This document shows positions 24,401 through 36,329 of a stretch of DNA of 64,000 bases, one piece after another. The stretch spans positions 2,259,251 to 2,323,250 of the forward strand of contig OZ037773.1 in assembly GCA_964035545.1 (NCBI GenBank), read 5' to 3'. The stretch is from Bugula neritina (lineage: Eukaryota; Bryozoa; Gymnolaemata; Cheilostomatida; Bugulidae). Within the stretch, counting starts at the first letter, position 1; the number at the start of each line of letters is the position of its first letter. A program made the translations under genes and the position numbers. The notes under the pieces were generated by a model. The model saw only the letters and a list, made by a program, of their open reading frames with translations, searched no databases and was not told the origin of the DNA.

Positions 24401-27118
24401 GAATAGGAATAGACATACTCCAGTCCTAGGGCTAGTGATAGTATGAATATTAATAAATTGATAACTACAAATAATCCTGGCAACAATTCTAAGTTAGTAG
24501 CGTAAAGGATGGTTTTGAGTATAATTACCTGCATTGTTTAAATTTTCAAGCTTGAACGCTAAAGATAAAGATTAAGTTTAGCATTTATCACCAAAGGGCA
24601 AAACAGCTCAGTAACTTAAAAGCTAACTTTGGATGGAGCACGATGAAAAACTAAAACTAGCCTGCGATTTCAAATACGATGCTTTTGAGAATGCGAATAA
24701 AGAGGTGTAAACTAAATTCAGTTGACAAAAAATAAATTTGCAAGATCTCACGCTATGAAAATGACTAAAATTGTCTTCTTTCTTTATTTGATAGCTTCGC
24801 AATTTTTTCATTATTTAAAAAATTGAATGCCTTAGTTACCAACTTTAAATGCAATTTTGGAGCTGAAGGAATCATCAAATGCTTGCGAAAGTATGATTTT
24901 TGAAATCCTTGGATTTTTTTGTATTAGAAAAGTTCAAAACCTAAAAACTGGAAATTAATTTCAAATTTAAGTATTTCCAAATTAAACCTTCATTTACTAC
25001 ACTTTATAAACGCCGCCACATCCCCGGTTTTGTCGCGACTGGTCACACATGTTTCACAAAATTTATTATAAAATGAAATTGTTTGAGTATATAACCTTCA
25101 ACTTGTTTGTAGATGATAGCTAAAATATATATGAATATCTTAATACTGTATAAATGAAGTGTCATGAACTTTTTGATAACGACTTGCTGTTTTGGAAAAA
25201 CCTTTTCTGATATCCATACCTTTGTGTCATCAGGAAACTGACCAGTAGCTAGCTTGGAAAATATGGTGACACTGTTGACCTCTATTTCGTACGATGCTGA
25301 AAAACAAATATTTTTAAATTTTCCAACAGTTTGTTTAACCAATTGCTAATATTTTAATCAATGCACGAGTTTAAATATTATCACTCCAAACTACATATCA
25401 GTCTTGAAGCAAAGGATTAGAAAATAGACCACCTTATGAAAGGTAGAACCAATGTAGGCAATGTTTTTAAATTTTTATATGCACCTTAGAAAGTGTTTGT
25501 GTACAACACTGTATTTATATTGCAACAGACAAACATTATTAATATACTAAGTTTTAATTGATAACTTAGCTATCAGTGATTCAATCAAGCCAAAGCCTAT
25601 CAAAATGGCAACAAAATCTGCTGATGCTGAATTGAAAAATTAATCCATGCACATGCAGCAGAAAAAATCAATTAATTAACATAATTGCTAACTTCGTGTC
25701 ATAATAATAAGGGAACGCTTGAAAAAGAAATTTTAGCATAAAGTAAATTTCTTTGCTCCTAGTAACTGAAAGTACATAATGCACTTTTAAAAAATATTAA
25801 TTTAGCAAAAAGTTTATCTGTGTTTCTAATATCAAAATAAAGTCAGGATGTTACATGGGAGAGGGTTACTAACTTAAATACACGAGTGATTAAAGCATGG
25901 TAAAGTGATGAGCCTATCTAGTTAAAGAACGCCAATGATCAGCAACAAATGGATTGAAAATGTTTAAAAATATAAACCTGAGCGGCCGGCCTTCAAGGAA
26001 ACTTGGGCGTCCTGCACAGCACGTACAATTCTATCTTTGAGCGCTCTCGCTCGAGGCTCATAACCTCATTCGGAGCTACAAATAAAATTTTGCATTTTTG
26101 CAAGCAAATTGAAATTATATATTTGAAAAATCAAATCATTTGGCAAGCAAATATCAATAAACTTTAGAGTTAGGGTAACACTTACAACTAACATTTTAAG
26201 TAGACTAACCATAAGGCTTAAAGTTAAAGACGAATACTGTCACGATGACCATGGGACTAGATCACTCTGATTGTATTGTAATACTCAAAGTGAAAATCAT
26301 AGTCAGTGTCACCCTTACTTAAAGTTTTACAGTCAACAGTCATCAATATGGGTGACTTGTCAATATTTCGAAGGCCCATTAGTTCGAAAATCTATTGGTC
26401 CGAATGAAGTTGTTTAATAAAAAAAATCTGTTATATTTTTATTGTGTAGGTCTGTATTGTGCTTAATATGGTTCAGATTTATACTTCAAACTCCTGAAAA
26501 TGGCCTGCTGTGTGTGTGTGTGTGCGTGAGTACTAGGAAAATATTCTCTAAGTCTATTAGTATTACTCAAATTGAAATACTATTAGTATTAGTATTAGAC
26601 TTCCTCTTACTCCTAACTCTTAGTATTAGTATAACTATAACTATAAGTATTACAATTATAATTACTATTAGTATAACTATTACTAAACTATAACTAATAC
26701 TATTACTAATAGTAATACTAATAGTAATAGTAATACTAATACTAATAGTAATAGTAATACTAATGGCAATACTATTAGTATTACTAATAGTATTACTTAG
26801 TTTTTTTATATGAGGCACACCCCTTCTTCCCTCTAGGGAGGTCCAGTGTGGAAATAACATCGACAGGTATCGACAGGTAATACTAATAGTAATACTAATA
26901 AACAAATACAATACAATAACAATTTCAATACTCATTATTCGAAGTCAAAAGACATACTCATACTCATAATCATAGTCATACTCATACTGATACTCATAGT
27001 CATACTGATACTCATACTCACTTACTGTCATAGTGAATGTGATAGTCATAGTATTTTTGAAAACTAAAAAAACTTACCAGTGTTCGATGACAACGCTTAC
27101 TTGTGAGTTATCACCCAT
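21472..27118 (-). CDS. SelW/MIEN1 (Rdx)-family selenoprotein with C-terminal CaaX box
   Basis: Four exons on the - strand: 27118-27078, 26075-25978, 25296-25220, 21558-21472. GT-AG sites and phases agree, giving 100 residues. The N-terminus is MGDNSQVSVVIEHC followed by SE and an in-frame TGA, then GYEPRARALKDR. This forms the C-x-x-U redox motif after the first beta strand, at residues 14-17. Exon 3 gives SYEIEVNSVTIFSKLATGQF, the conserved family block before the last helix. The last exon ends GCIIL and a stop, a CaaX prenylation signal as in MIEN1 (C17orf37), which is tethered to the inner plasma membrane. The family is known as thioredoxin-like redox proteins. Human MIEN1 has Cys where this gene has UGA. 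Sec insertion needs a SECIS element in the 3' UTR; I could not find a convincing one by eye, so the Sec reading rests on the motif and on intact flanking exons. Confidence 0.85.
22810..23020 (-). CDS. Unassigned terminal exon inside an intron of the selenoprotein gene
   Basis: A 70-codon open stretch after a good acceptor (GTACTTGCAG), ending in TAA at 22812-22810, with AATAAA about 130 bases further on. The residues include NRWVDWQNGWQ, ADDIDEAFCHIHDVMCPYS and SYYEDQG, a non-repetitive composition typical of real protein. It opens in phase 2, so it cannot follow selenoprotein exon 3 directly without a quick stop. I do not recognise the protein. It may be the last exon of a nested gene, an alternative end, or a remnant. 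Confidence 0.4.
26066..26068 (-). other. In-frame UGA, predicted selenocysteine codon
   Basis: TGA in exon 2 of the selenoprotein gene, three codons after the exon-spanning Cys codon (C-S-E-U-G-Y). The frame stays open for 83 further codons over three exons. Confidence 0.8.
26567..26930. repeat. ATTAGT/TAATAC microsatellite with a unique island
   Basis: Alternating AATACT and AATAGT hexamers on both sides of a non-repetitive 70-base island (about 26800-26880) that contains CTTCCCTCTAGGGAGG and a duplicated TATCGACAGG. It lies in intron 1 of the selenoprotein gene. Confidence 0.85.
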
Positions 27119-27219
27119 CCTGATACTAGCTTAATCTAAAAAAAGTTTAACAATATATTTAATGTCAAAATACTTATATTAAGTAATATTAAATTTATTA
27201 ATAATATTGAGCTCCTTAC

Positions 27220-27300
27220 CTTCGGTAAAAGTTGAAGTGGTTTCACTTTTCGATTGTTGCGTAAGAATATATGACTCGTTGAATATTGTGTAGCCTAATT
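27220..27300 (-). other. Probable 5' non-coding exon of the selenoprotein gene
   Basis: On the - strand, TTTACCGAAG is followed by GTAAGGAG, a donor, and an AG acceptor lies at about 27136 after a T-tract, just upstream of the ATG. The left limit (transcription start) is unknown. Confidence 0.45.
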
Positions 27301-27428
27301 TGTTAAACGTAATTTGCATCTGTTTCTAAATGATAACCAACGATGATTATAAAATTTTATAAAAGCAGGCAATAATATTAGCCTCTAATTCCTTCGATTC
27401 GATGTGACGGAGTATTACTACAATATCG

Positions 27429-27582
27429 CTAGAAGCAGCACCGAGTTTTGAAAAAGTAACTAAGTACAGTATTTGTATTGTATTGTATCAATACCAAGTA
27501 TTTGTATTTAGATAGTTTTTTGACTCTTAAATCGAACTCTCCCAACTATTACACTCAAAGACCGCTAACTCGGTGCTTCTAA
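27429..27582. mobile_element. MITE-like inverted-repeat element, copy 1
   Basis: Starts CTAGAAGCAGCACCGAGTT and ends AACTCGGTGCTTCTA, imperfect terminal inverted repeats about 15-19 bases long on a body of about 150 bases. No coding capacity. A second copy is at 30703-30825. Confidence 0.6.
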
Positions 27583-27844
27583 TACACATGCAATTTGAAC
27601 CCTTGGCAGTACTATTTTACGATGTTATTTAAGGGCGAAAACTACAGATGTCTATGTCAACAAACCGATATCCTCTTCAAAATTATAATAATATTATTAT
27701 TATAAACTTTTATATTATTGTTCTACACAGTCACATGTAGTTGTACTGTGTACGGTCAGTTACTGATGGTGATTACATACATTTTGATATAAAACATAGT
27801 GATAGTTAGTGAGTTATTGCAATAATGGTGTTTGTCTGCTATAG

Positions 27845-27990
27845 GTGATCAGTAGGAGTATAACTATAAGTATAACTATAACTATAAGTATAAGTATAAC
27901 TATAAGTATTAGATTTACTTTTACTTTTAGTTTTACTTTTACTTTTAGTAACACTATTACTAACTATAATAGAGTAATACTAATAGTAGC
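27845..27990. repeat. TATAAC/TTTACT microsatellite
   Basis: Runs of ACTATAAGTATA change to TTTTACTTTTAG and then AGTAATAC hexamers. Confidence 0.85.
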
Positions 27991-28274
27991 ATAAGTAGTA
28001 GTATACTAGTAAGTAGTTGTAGTATAGTTAGTGTTACTGTTATACACTTACAGCAGACTATTTATTACTAAATTAGTGTTGCAATTGTTGTCTGAATGTG
28101 AAGTAGTCTAATTCTAATTTGTTTGGAAATTCAATAATAAATAGTAACATCATTATGATCATATTGATATTTATTAGGATCATGAGGTTAGGAGATGGCA
28201 TCATAATCATATTTATACTATTAATATTGATGTTCAATAGCATGCTGTACACTTGACAGTAGATAAAGCTCAGT

Positions 28275-28472
28275 CTAACATGGGTTTATAGTTGTTTTAC
28301 CTGTGAAAACCTCTAATGGAAAGGTGTTTTTTTCAAGCTTTTCATTATTGTAGCAAAGAAGTAATTATGACTGAATGCTCTTTCTAACACTTCCAATGGC
28401 CTTTACTGGGATTAAAATAACTGACATTGTGTTTACTAAGCCAGCACTCACACCCCTAGATCTTAACCACTA
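28275..28472 (-). mobile_element. tRNA-derived SINE, copy 4 (diverged)
   Basis: On the - strand it has a poorly kept head, then AGTAAAGGCCATTGGAAGTG, AGAGCATTCAGTCATAATTA and the CTCTAATGG region shared with copies 2 and 3. It is the most diverged copy. Confidence 0.65.
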
Positions 28473-28895
28473 TACTGTAAATGATTGTTTTAATTCAAGG
28501 CTAGGAACATTTATGCCCTATGCCATGGCCTCTATAACTATGAGGGATTGTTTTTGTTAAAATTCAGAGTCACTGTGAGGGTGATAACTCGCTGTCACAC
28601 TGACTTAATATAGTTACAAACTGACCATACTAGCAAGTCAATTGTTTTTTTATAACAATTTCTGGTTTATGAGTAAGGGATTCAAACACAGTCCATACCG
28701 ACCCAACGGTTGGTTTTCTGTTTAGCTTGGAATTTTCAAATATTTCATAACTTAATAACTTATCACTCTGTTATTTTTGTTACAATCAGTCCAAAATAAA
28801 AGTTTGATGCTTTAGTATTAGAAAATAGTGAATAAATTGGTGAAAGCTACCATGATTTGCAAGATAGTTTGATTTGCAGGTTGCCATTTTCAATT

Positions 28896-31800
28896 ATGAC
28901 GGCACCCTATATCTCTGTGATAAAGCTTGCCATCTTCATCAGCGCATCATCTTTGGTTTGCTGTCTACCTCAGAGTGGTAAACATTATTTAACCCCCCAG
29001 GATGATCCCCCAGATCTACGGTATCCTCAGCATGTTCACTTATCTCTTGGAGGCAAGATTCCTTATCCTATATTCATAGACTAGTCGGCACTTATTTCTA
29101 ATTTTATTAGTTTCATTAAAATTTCCCGCGATTTGAAGTTTTTTTACAGCGCATTATTGACAACAAATGATTATTCTTTTAATTTTTGTGTTGGAAAAGT
29201 TATTGGAGGAAATACAGCCTTGTAACTCAATAGTTACCTTTTAGGTGTGGAATTTGGTTCCATGATACTCATAAGTTAGCAGTTGAAAGCAAGGCTATTT
29301 TGTTAGATGTGCTTTGCTATTCAAACATTATGCTTGCACCTTAGTTTTGTCTACATGTATCAACTACATATATAATGACTATAATTGCTTTTACTTTAAA
29401 CTATACTTGCATAAACTGTAAGGCTAGTTTAATTGTAATTCCTGGATATGTTGTACAAACACAGTTGTTGAGACTGAGATGGTGGTAACCTGGACAACGT
29501 TTCAGGAAACACCTGGTGCTGCAGAATACAGTTTACCAATGTCACCACAGAAGATTACTGTTCCATCTACCGTTACTATATTCATTGATGGCGGAGACGA
29601 ACACAGGAAATACTATATCCACCGAGCTCATATGACCGATTTGAAGCCCTCCCAAGTTTACAGTAAGCGCTCCATGTTCTTTCTTCTAAGTTATCCTATT
29701 CTAGCGAGTAATGCGTCAAAACAAAATACTTCATTTCCTTTTATAATTTTGAGATGAAAACTCAGATAATGATTATGTTTTTATTTATACATAATGTAAG
29801 TAAGGTGTTTTGGTAAAGTTTGCAAGCCTGTGGCTCTATTTTCTTATCAACATAGTTTATGGATTGTATAAGAAAAAGTTATAGAAACACTTTCATATTT
29901 TTCTTTTGATTTACATTCATATTCTGTTTTCTTCTTGATGAAGTGTAAAACTCTACTTGATATTTTATAATAATATTTACTGAGCTTGAATTTATCAGGT
30001 TACAGAGTTGGGGATGAAAATGGCGGCTGGTCTCCATTGTTCTCTTTCCGTGCCACGCCATTTGGTCCCAACTGGTCACCGGTTGTGGCCGTCTACGGTG
30101 ACTTGGGCAACAGAAATGGCCGATCTATTGGTAGACTTCAAACAGAGGCTCAATACGGGACAATCAATGCTGTATTTCATATTGGTATGTGCTTGCTTTA
30201 TATAATTTTAGTCAGATAGATTCCCATATTATGGTTATGGTGTATTAGTAATAGTTTTAAATCATGCAAATAGTAGCATATCAAATTTTAAAATATACAT
30301 AAAGCTATGAAATTGTGTAGTTTTTGTATCCTGCATAGTAAACGGACTTTCTTATTTTTGCTTTCAGGTGACTTTGCTTATGACATGCACGAAGTAAGTA
30401 TAACTAAAGTTTGCCATAGATTTGATAGATATATTCCACCCCCCCCACTCTTTGTGTTGATACACACTTTCTTTGGCTCCTTTTATAGGACAATGGTAGA
30501 GTTGGAGATGATTTTATGGCTCAGATAGAGAGTATTGCTGGCTATGTGCCATATATGACAGCGGTGGGCAATCATGAAAACCCTTACAACTTTAGTAATT
30601 ATAGAAACAGGTTCTCCATGCCTGGTGGGGACGGTGAGGGACTGTTCTATAGGTAAGTGTTATGGATATTTCGCTATCTGTGTGTCTATAGATAGAATAT
30701 GACTAGAAGCAGCACCGAGTTGGGATGACTGAGTGCAGTATTAGTATACACATCGGTGTCTCAACTCCAAACTGGGGTCCTTTGAACCACCGCACTCAGT
30801 GACCACCAACTTAGTGCTGCTTTAAGCAGTTTTTGTTTAGCTCTAGATTGTAACATGTGTGTGTTTTTGTACTAATGTATCGAAAACTCTTGTTAATTGT
30901 AAACAGGGAGGGAGTTTTAGTTTTTACAGAAGTCTGCATGTTTACTTCAGGCTCATCTAGTTAGACTACCAGATGCTAACCTGTGGCACAACTGTATAAC
31001 CTTTCTTACTTATGAGTCACTGTGTTATTATGCTCATGTGATTTACTATTTTACAATCTGTGTGAACAAAGGTCAAGTTGTAACACATTCCATGTGAGTA
31101 TCAGTATAGCTACTTGTAATATCTCTTATCTAATGTATGCTGCTTAGGCAGTGTCCAAATAAATAGTGTTTACACGCTGTGTGTGACTTTTGCAGCTTTG
31201 ATTATGGTCCAGCACACATTGTAATGTTCAGCTCTGAGTTCTACTTCTTTCTTAATCAGGGGATAGAGCTCATTGCAAAACAGAAGTTATGGTTAATGAA
31301 AGATTTTGAAGTAAGTATAGTGTTTTAACTCACTTTGAATAAGTGATTTCATGAAAGAAAATTCTAGAAACCTTATGCTATATTATTCATAAACACGCAC
31401 AACAAAAATTCTTCTTCGAAACAGCAGCTGCAGTTTGAAATAATTTCAAGTTTTTATGATTTTATATTAAAAATATCCCATTTTTCTTGCTGCCTGAAAA
31501 AGTGTTTGCTGTTTTTACTAGCTGCTGTATATTCATAATGACCACATAACTTCTCCTCAATGCACTGTCAGGGAATGCAGAAATTAACTGCGTTCCTGAT
31601 GTTGCTGACGATTGAACTGCACGCCATTGCAAGCTAAACTCTAAAGGCAGCTTGATATATGGATATAGTAGAGAGTTTTTGCCATTGAATGTTTTTGCTT
31701 GTCAGATAAACATTTTTGTTGGCTGTATTATAATTTATGCCGTTTCCTTTTCAGCCAAAACACTATTTCAACATGATAATAGTTATATAATTATTATCTG

Positions 31801-34800
31801 TATACCAATTATACCTATGTACGTGTATTCACACAACCATGGCTACTGATGGAACAAATAATATTACTATTTCACTCAACATTTACTTAACTTTAGCACT
31901 TTGATTAGAATTTTTGAGTAGAAGGGCATATATTTAAAGTTAGGAATAAATAATATTGGTGTTTATTTCTGAAATGGATAATACGATTCAGTTAGCCCAG
32001 TAATGATATGCTCACATTATTGATTGACCTTTGACCTTTTTGTCAGTACTCTGCACAGGATTATATTATTGGTGTGTTTTATTGCATCCTGATTCAATTT
32101 CTCATTGGCTCACTGCTGTGTTTAGGCAGCCAATAAGAACAGAGCTGAGCGTCCATGGCTAATAGTACAATCTCACAGGCCAATGTACTGCTCCAACAAT
32201 GATGATGACGATTGCTCCCATTTCGAAGGAATTGTAAGTTTCGTTTACTATTGGTTGGTTGTTGGTGCTGTGCTAATTCACAAGTAGATGTCACATGATT
32301 AGTTGGTAGTAACTGTATGCATGTAACCGGTAACTCCTATATATAATCAGTTATATATTTTTGTCCTTTTCAATAACATTTTTTAAATGTATAATTTACA
32401 GCTGATAATAACTTTTACTATCAATTTTACATGAAAAAAACTTTTTTAGAAATTAAAATTTTAATCTATGCATTTGCAATTGATTTTGAAATTAGTGCAT
32501 CCATAAAATTCATAGTCATTTATTTGGGTTTTGTGTTATGGTTTGGAGAGAATAATGTGTCTTTAGTGGGTGGTGCTAGCAGAGTGGTTTGAGTTCCCTG
32601 CTTTACCATACCAACTCCCTACACTAATTGAGTTTTGCAAATACTTACTTACTATGTTCATACTTACATCCTTACCAACATACTCTTGTATACATACATA
32701 CATACATACATACATACATACATACATACATACATACATACATACATACATACATACATACATACATACATACATACATGCATACATACATGTATGCATG
32801 CATGCATGCATACATGCATACATGCATACATGTATGCATGTATGCATGTATGTATGTATGTATGTGTGTATGTATGTATGTATGTATGTATGTATGTATG
32901 TATGTATGCATACATACATACATACATATCTATATACATACATACATATCTATATAAATACACACATGCACACACATACGCACAGACACATACATACATA
33001 CATACATACATACACACATCCACGTATACATACATACATACACACATACACACATGCACGTATACATACATACACACGACCATACTCAATTCTCACTTAG
33101 ATCTACCTGGTAAAACATCGTATATCTACTGTATCCACAAGTGATTTAGTAACTCTGTGTGTTGCAGCTGAGATATGCCTTAGAAGACACGCTGTATGAG
33201 GCCGGAGTGGACATGTATATTTCTGCCCATGAGCACTCCTATGAGCGGGCCTGGCCTATCTATGACAGAAAGGTATTCCATGTCTGCTGTGTTTATATGT
33301 TAGGAAAGGGGATTTTCTCCTCATGTAGATATGTACGTAGTCTATGATGTAGCATATACTCTCAGTCTATGATGTAGCATGTGCTCTCAGTCTATGATGT
33401 AGCATGCACTCTCAGTCTATGACGTAGCATATACTCTCAGTCTATGATGTAGCATGTGCTCTCAGTCTATGATGTAACATATACTCTCAGTCTATGATGT
33501 AGCATGTGCTCTCAGTCTATGATGTAGCATATACTCTCAGTCTTTTATGTAGCATATACTCTCAGTACTACAATCAGTATGTTTCAAGCTTCTAAATTTG
33601 AGTTTGAAAGTTCTTTGTCTCTCGGCTGCCGATTGCTGTCTAACAGACATAATAGACACAATATCGGATATATGAGGTGCATCCAGAATTGCAATTTTTA
33701 ATATTATGTCAATTTGTCCCCTCTCTAAAAGGCAACATGTTTTATATGGTGTAAAATCTTCATTTTAGCTATTTAATAATTTTATAGAAATAGAATTTAT
33801 AAATTTGTACTCACATTGTAGATATGTAATGGGAGTTATGACCACCCGTACACGGACCCCAGTGCACCTGTTCATATTATAACTGGATCAGCTGTAAGTC
33901 AACCACTTGCTAGCACTTGACCTCTCTGTGTATCACTTTCCGGTATATTTATGACTTTCCATATCTACAATGTAGTGTATTGTTTGTTGCAAAGGGCATG
34001 CAAAGCGGCCATGATGCATTTGAACCAGAAGTGCCATTTTGGAGTGCGTACCGCACACAGAACTATGGGTACAGTCGTCTACATATAACCAACGCTACAC
34101 ATATGCTTGTGGAATGGGTAGGTGTTGCGATTGTACACGTTCAGGGAAGAGTAACTCCTAGCCAATTCTCTCTTTCAATGCAAAGTTGTAAACAATAAGT
34201 GAAGTATAATTACTTCTCTAATAATTAGTTATAGATTGGCCCATTCTAGTGGAAAGCTCCATTTTGGTTTTTTTGAACAGTGATTCTGTTTTTTATGAGT
34301 TTAGTTTTATGAGAGACTAAAACTAAAATAATCTTTCTTTTTTCCCCTCTAGTTAGAGTATTATAATGTTAAATCATTCAACTGTAGCTCATTTAGAATG
34401 AATTCTGTATGTATTATTGCAGTATATATTCACAAAAGAAAGATTTTAGTTTGACTCTCTTTTATGCTCAAAGGTGCATCTTTCATATGCCATCAGTTTG
34501 TGTCCATACTCATTTTTCATTGAACCATTTTGCATTTAACAACGTATTACATTGCAGGATTATATAATAAATTTTTTTCTTTATTAAATTACAAAATAAC
34601 TGGTCACCTTGTATCGCTGCTATGATGCTCATTTTAGTCAAGCCCCCTACCTCTTCCCCTAACAACTAAGTTAGGTATCTTGAAAATTTTTCATTTCATT
34701 TTTAGCTCTTTAGACAATTTTGGTTATTAAAGTCACTGCGACCTAATTTTTTAGTATATATTTAACGAAACTGTTTGAACCAAAAACAGTAAATATAATG

Positions 34801-35257
34801 ATAGAAACCACAAAAGCCATTAAAGCACTCCCAAGAGTTATCTTTCCTCTGTTTTCACGATGATTTGAACTTAACATCTTGTACATGTATGTATGTTGCT
34901 AATTATAAACTTTACTAGAACCTTCTCAACAATTTCTCACCATTTCTGTACGCTGATACTATTTAGATGAGAAGCAGGTATTGGCTGTTATAGCTGTCAG
35001 GACTATATATATAACAAGTCACAGACATGCAGAATATTATTTCCAGTTACAATATAAACAGTTTAGACATAAACTTGTATGACTGGGTGATGACAACAAC
35101 TCTCTTCAACATGAGCAGATCATTCTAGTGTAAGCTGTCCTCCTTTCAGGTTGACGATGAGCAGGATGGTAAAGTAACAGACTCAATCTGGGTTATAAAG
35201 AATAAACACGGAGCTGGCACTTATGGTTGTCACCTCAAAGAGGAGAAACGCTGGTAA
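28896..35257 (+). CDS. Type 7 purple acid phosphatase (ACP7-like), eleven exons
   Basis: Exons: 28896-29052, 29465-29662, 29999-30184, 30368-30393, 30489-30652, 31196-31310, 32126-32233, 33168-33272, 33822-33893, 33995-34117, 35150-35257. Phases agree: 453 residues, near animal ACP7 length. Met1 starts a signal peptide (VIKLAIFISASSLVCC). An N-terminal fibronectin-like domain (MVVTWTTFQ) precedes the metallophosphatase. The five metal-binding motifs are present in order: VYGDLGN, GDFAYD, VGNHEN, VQSHRPMY, SAHEHSYER. They supply the D, D/Y, N, H and H-x-H ligands of the dinuclear Fe-metal centre. The enzyme should hydrolyse phosphate monoesters outside the cell or in the secretory pathway. The Gly normally before the fourth-motif His is Ser here. 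The upstream Met-like frame uses TTG, so I chose the first ATG. Confidence 0.93.
29053..29054 (+). other. Non-canonical GC 5' splice site (GC-AG intron)
   Basis: Exon 1 of the phosphatase ends GGAG/GCAAGA. No GT nearby keeps the frame, while this GC donor joined to the ACACAG acceptor at 29464 gives the family-like sequence through VTWTT. Confidence 0.75.
30703..30825. mobile_element. MITE-like inverted-repeat element, copy 2
   Basis: Starts CTAGAAGCAGCACCGAGTT and ends ACTTAGTGCTGCTTTAAG. Inside is a second inverted pair, ACTGAGTGCAG and CGCACTCAGT. It lies in intron 5 of the phosphatase gene. Confidence 0.6.
32692..33085. repeat. Strand-switching tetranucleotide microsatellite (CATA)n/(TATG)n
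   Basis: About 90 bases of CATA repeats, a mixed GCATGCATGCATACATG centre, about 80 bases of TATG repeats, then CATA again with CACACA variants. The CATA and TATG blocks are reverse complements, so a long hairpin is possible. Open frames here are repeat artefacts. It lies in intron 7 of the phosphatase gene. Confidence 0.97.
33342..33566. repeat. 25-bp minisatellite in phosphatase intron 8
   Basis: About nine copies of TCTATGATGTAGCATATACT plus CTCAG, alternating ATACT and GTGCT variants. The same unit recurs at 41115-41225. Confidence 0.95.
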
Positions 35258-36329
35258 TCTTCCCCAACTACTGCTGTTTCATATTGAGCTAAGATGGTGC
35301 TTATAATTCATTGAAGAAACTTTTAACTTAATTTTGTCATTATGAAACTGGACTCAATCATCTAGTCTATTAGTAATAGTCAAAAGTCAAACTGCAATAA
35401 ATTAGTGTCAGTACAGTTATATTTCTCAAGTGTCAACTATAATATAGTGCCCGTATATAGTATGTGTGTAGAATATAATATATAATAATATATATTATAA
35501 TATAGTTGCATACTTTATATTACTATTTTATTTCACTAATGAACATCTAGTATTTTGTTTTTTTGTGCTTATCAAAACTTGAAAGTTTACAAGTCTTCAT
35601 AAGCCATAACCCAGACGTACTCGTGCTGCTTCCCAATTATATATTTTTACTGATGTGCGCTACATAAAATGAATTATCTGTTGATATTTTATGCAAGAGG
35701 TGGCTTCTATAATTTATATACATATATCTCATTTGTGTTTGTAATATGTATGATTTTGATATGAATTTATGAATAATAAGTATGTTGTTTATATCATGTA
35801 CAACTTGAGCTGTACTATAGTATATTATAATCTATATTACTATATTATGTCTTGCTATTTTATACAGTGTTGTGTAATATTACTGAGCTATGCTATACTA
35901 TAATATATTACTTAATTATAACACATAATGTTACTGTGTCATAATATGATAGTCACTCTGCTATATATACTGTATTATATGATATTACTGCACCTATCAG
36001 AGCATACTATATTGGTGCTACATACTATACTATCAGTACTGTTAGTATAGTAGTTAGTAGCTTGTCATAATATAGATCTAATTTCCTGCTGGATAGTCAG
36101 TAGCACTTGCTCTGTAATTAATATGCACTTGAAATCTGCCAGCATTTCGATACCCAGTCTGTTTTGTTGCTTGACCTTGACACTTGTAACAAAATCAATA
36201 TTGAAAATTTCTGTAAGATGTAAAATTTTAATTAAATGAGTTAGGTACATAAATTTAAAGTATTTCATCAGTAAAAGCAGTCAGCTTGTTTGTGTTCTGG
36301 AGTGAGACTGTATGTGAGAAACTAGTCTG
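35258..36329. other. AT-rich intergenic region
   Basis: 3' flank of the phosphatase gene and 5' flank of the receptor. Many TATA-type palindromes around 35440-36060. No exon is supported. Confidence 0.6.

Noticed and set aside
28857-28895. Upstream extension of the phosphatase start
   Set aside because: The extension begins with TTG. The first ATG at 28896 directly begins the signal peptide.
32563-33144. Tyr-Ile-His-Thr and Met-Tyr-Val-Cys frames
   Set aside because: CATA/TATG microsatellite read in both directions.
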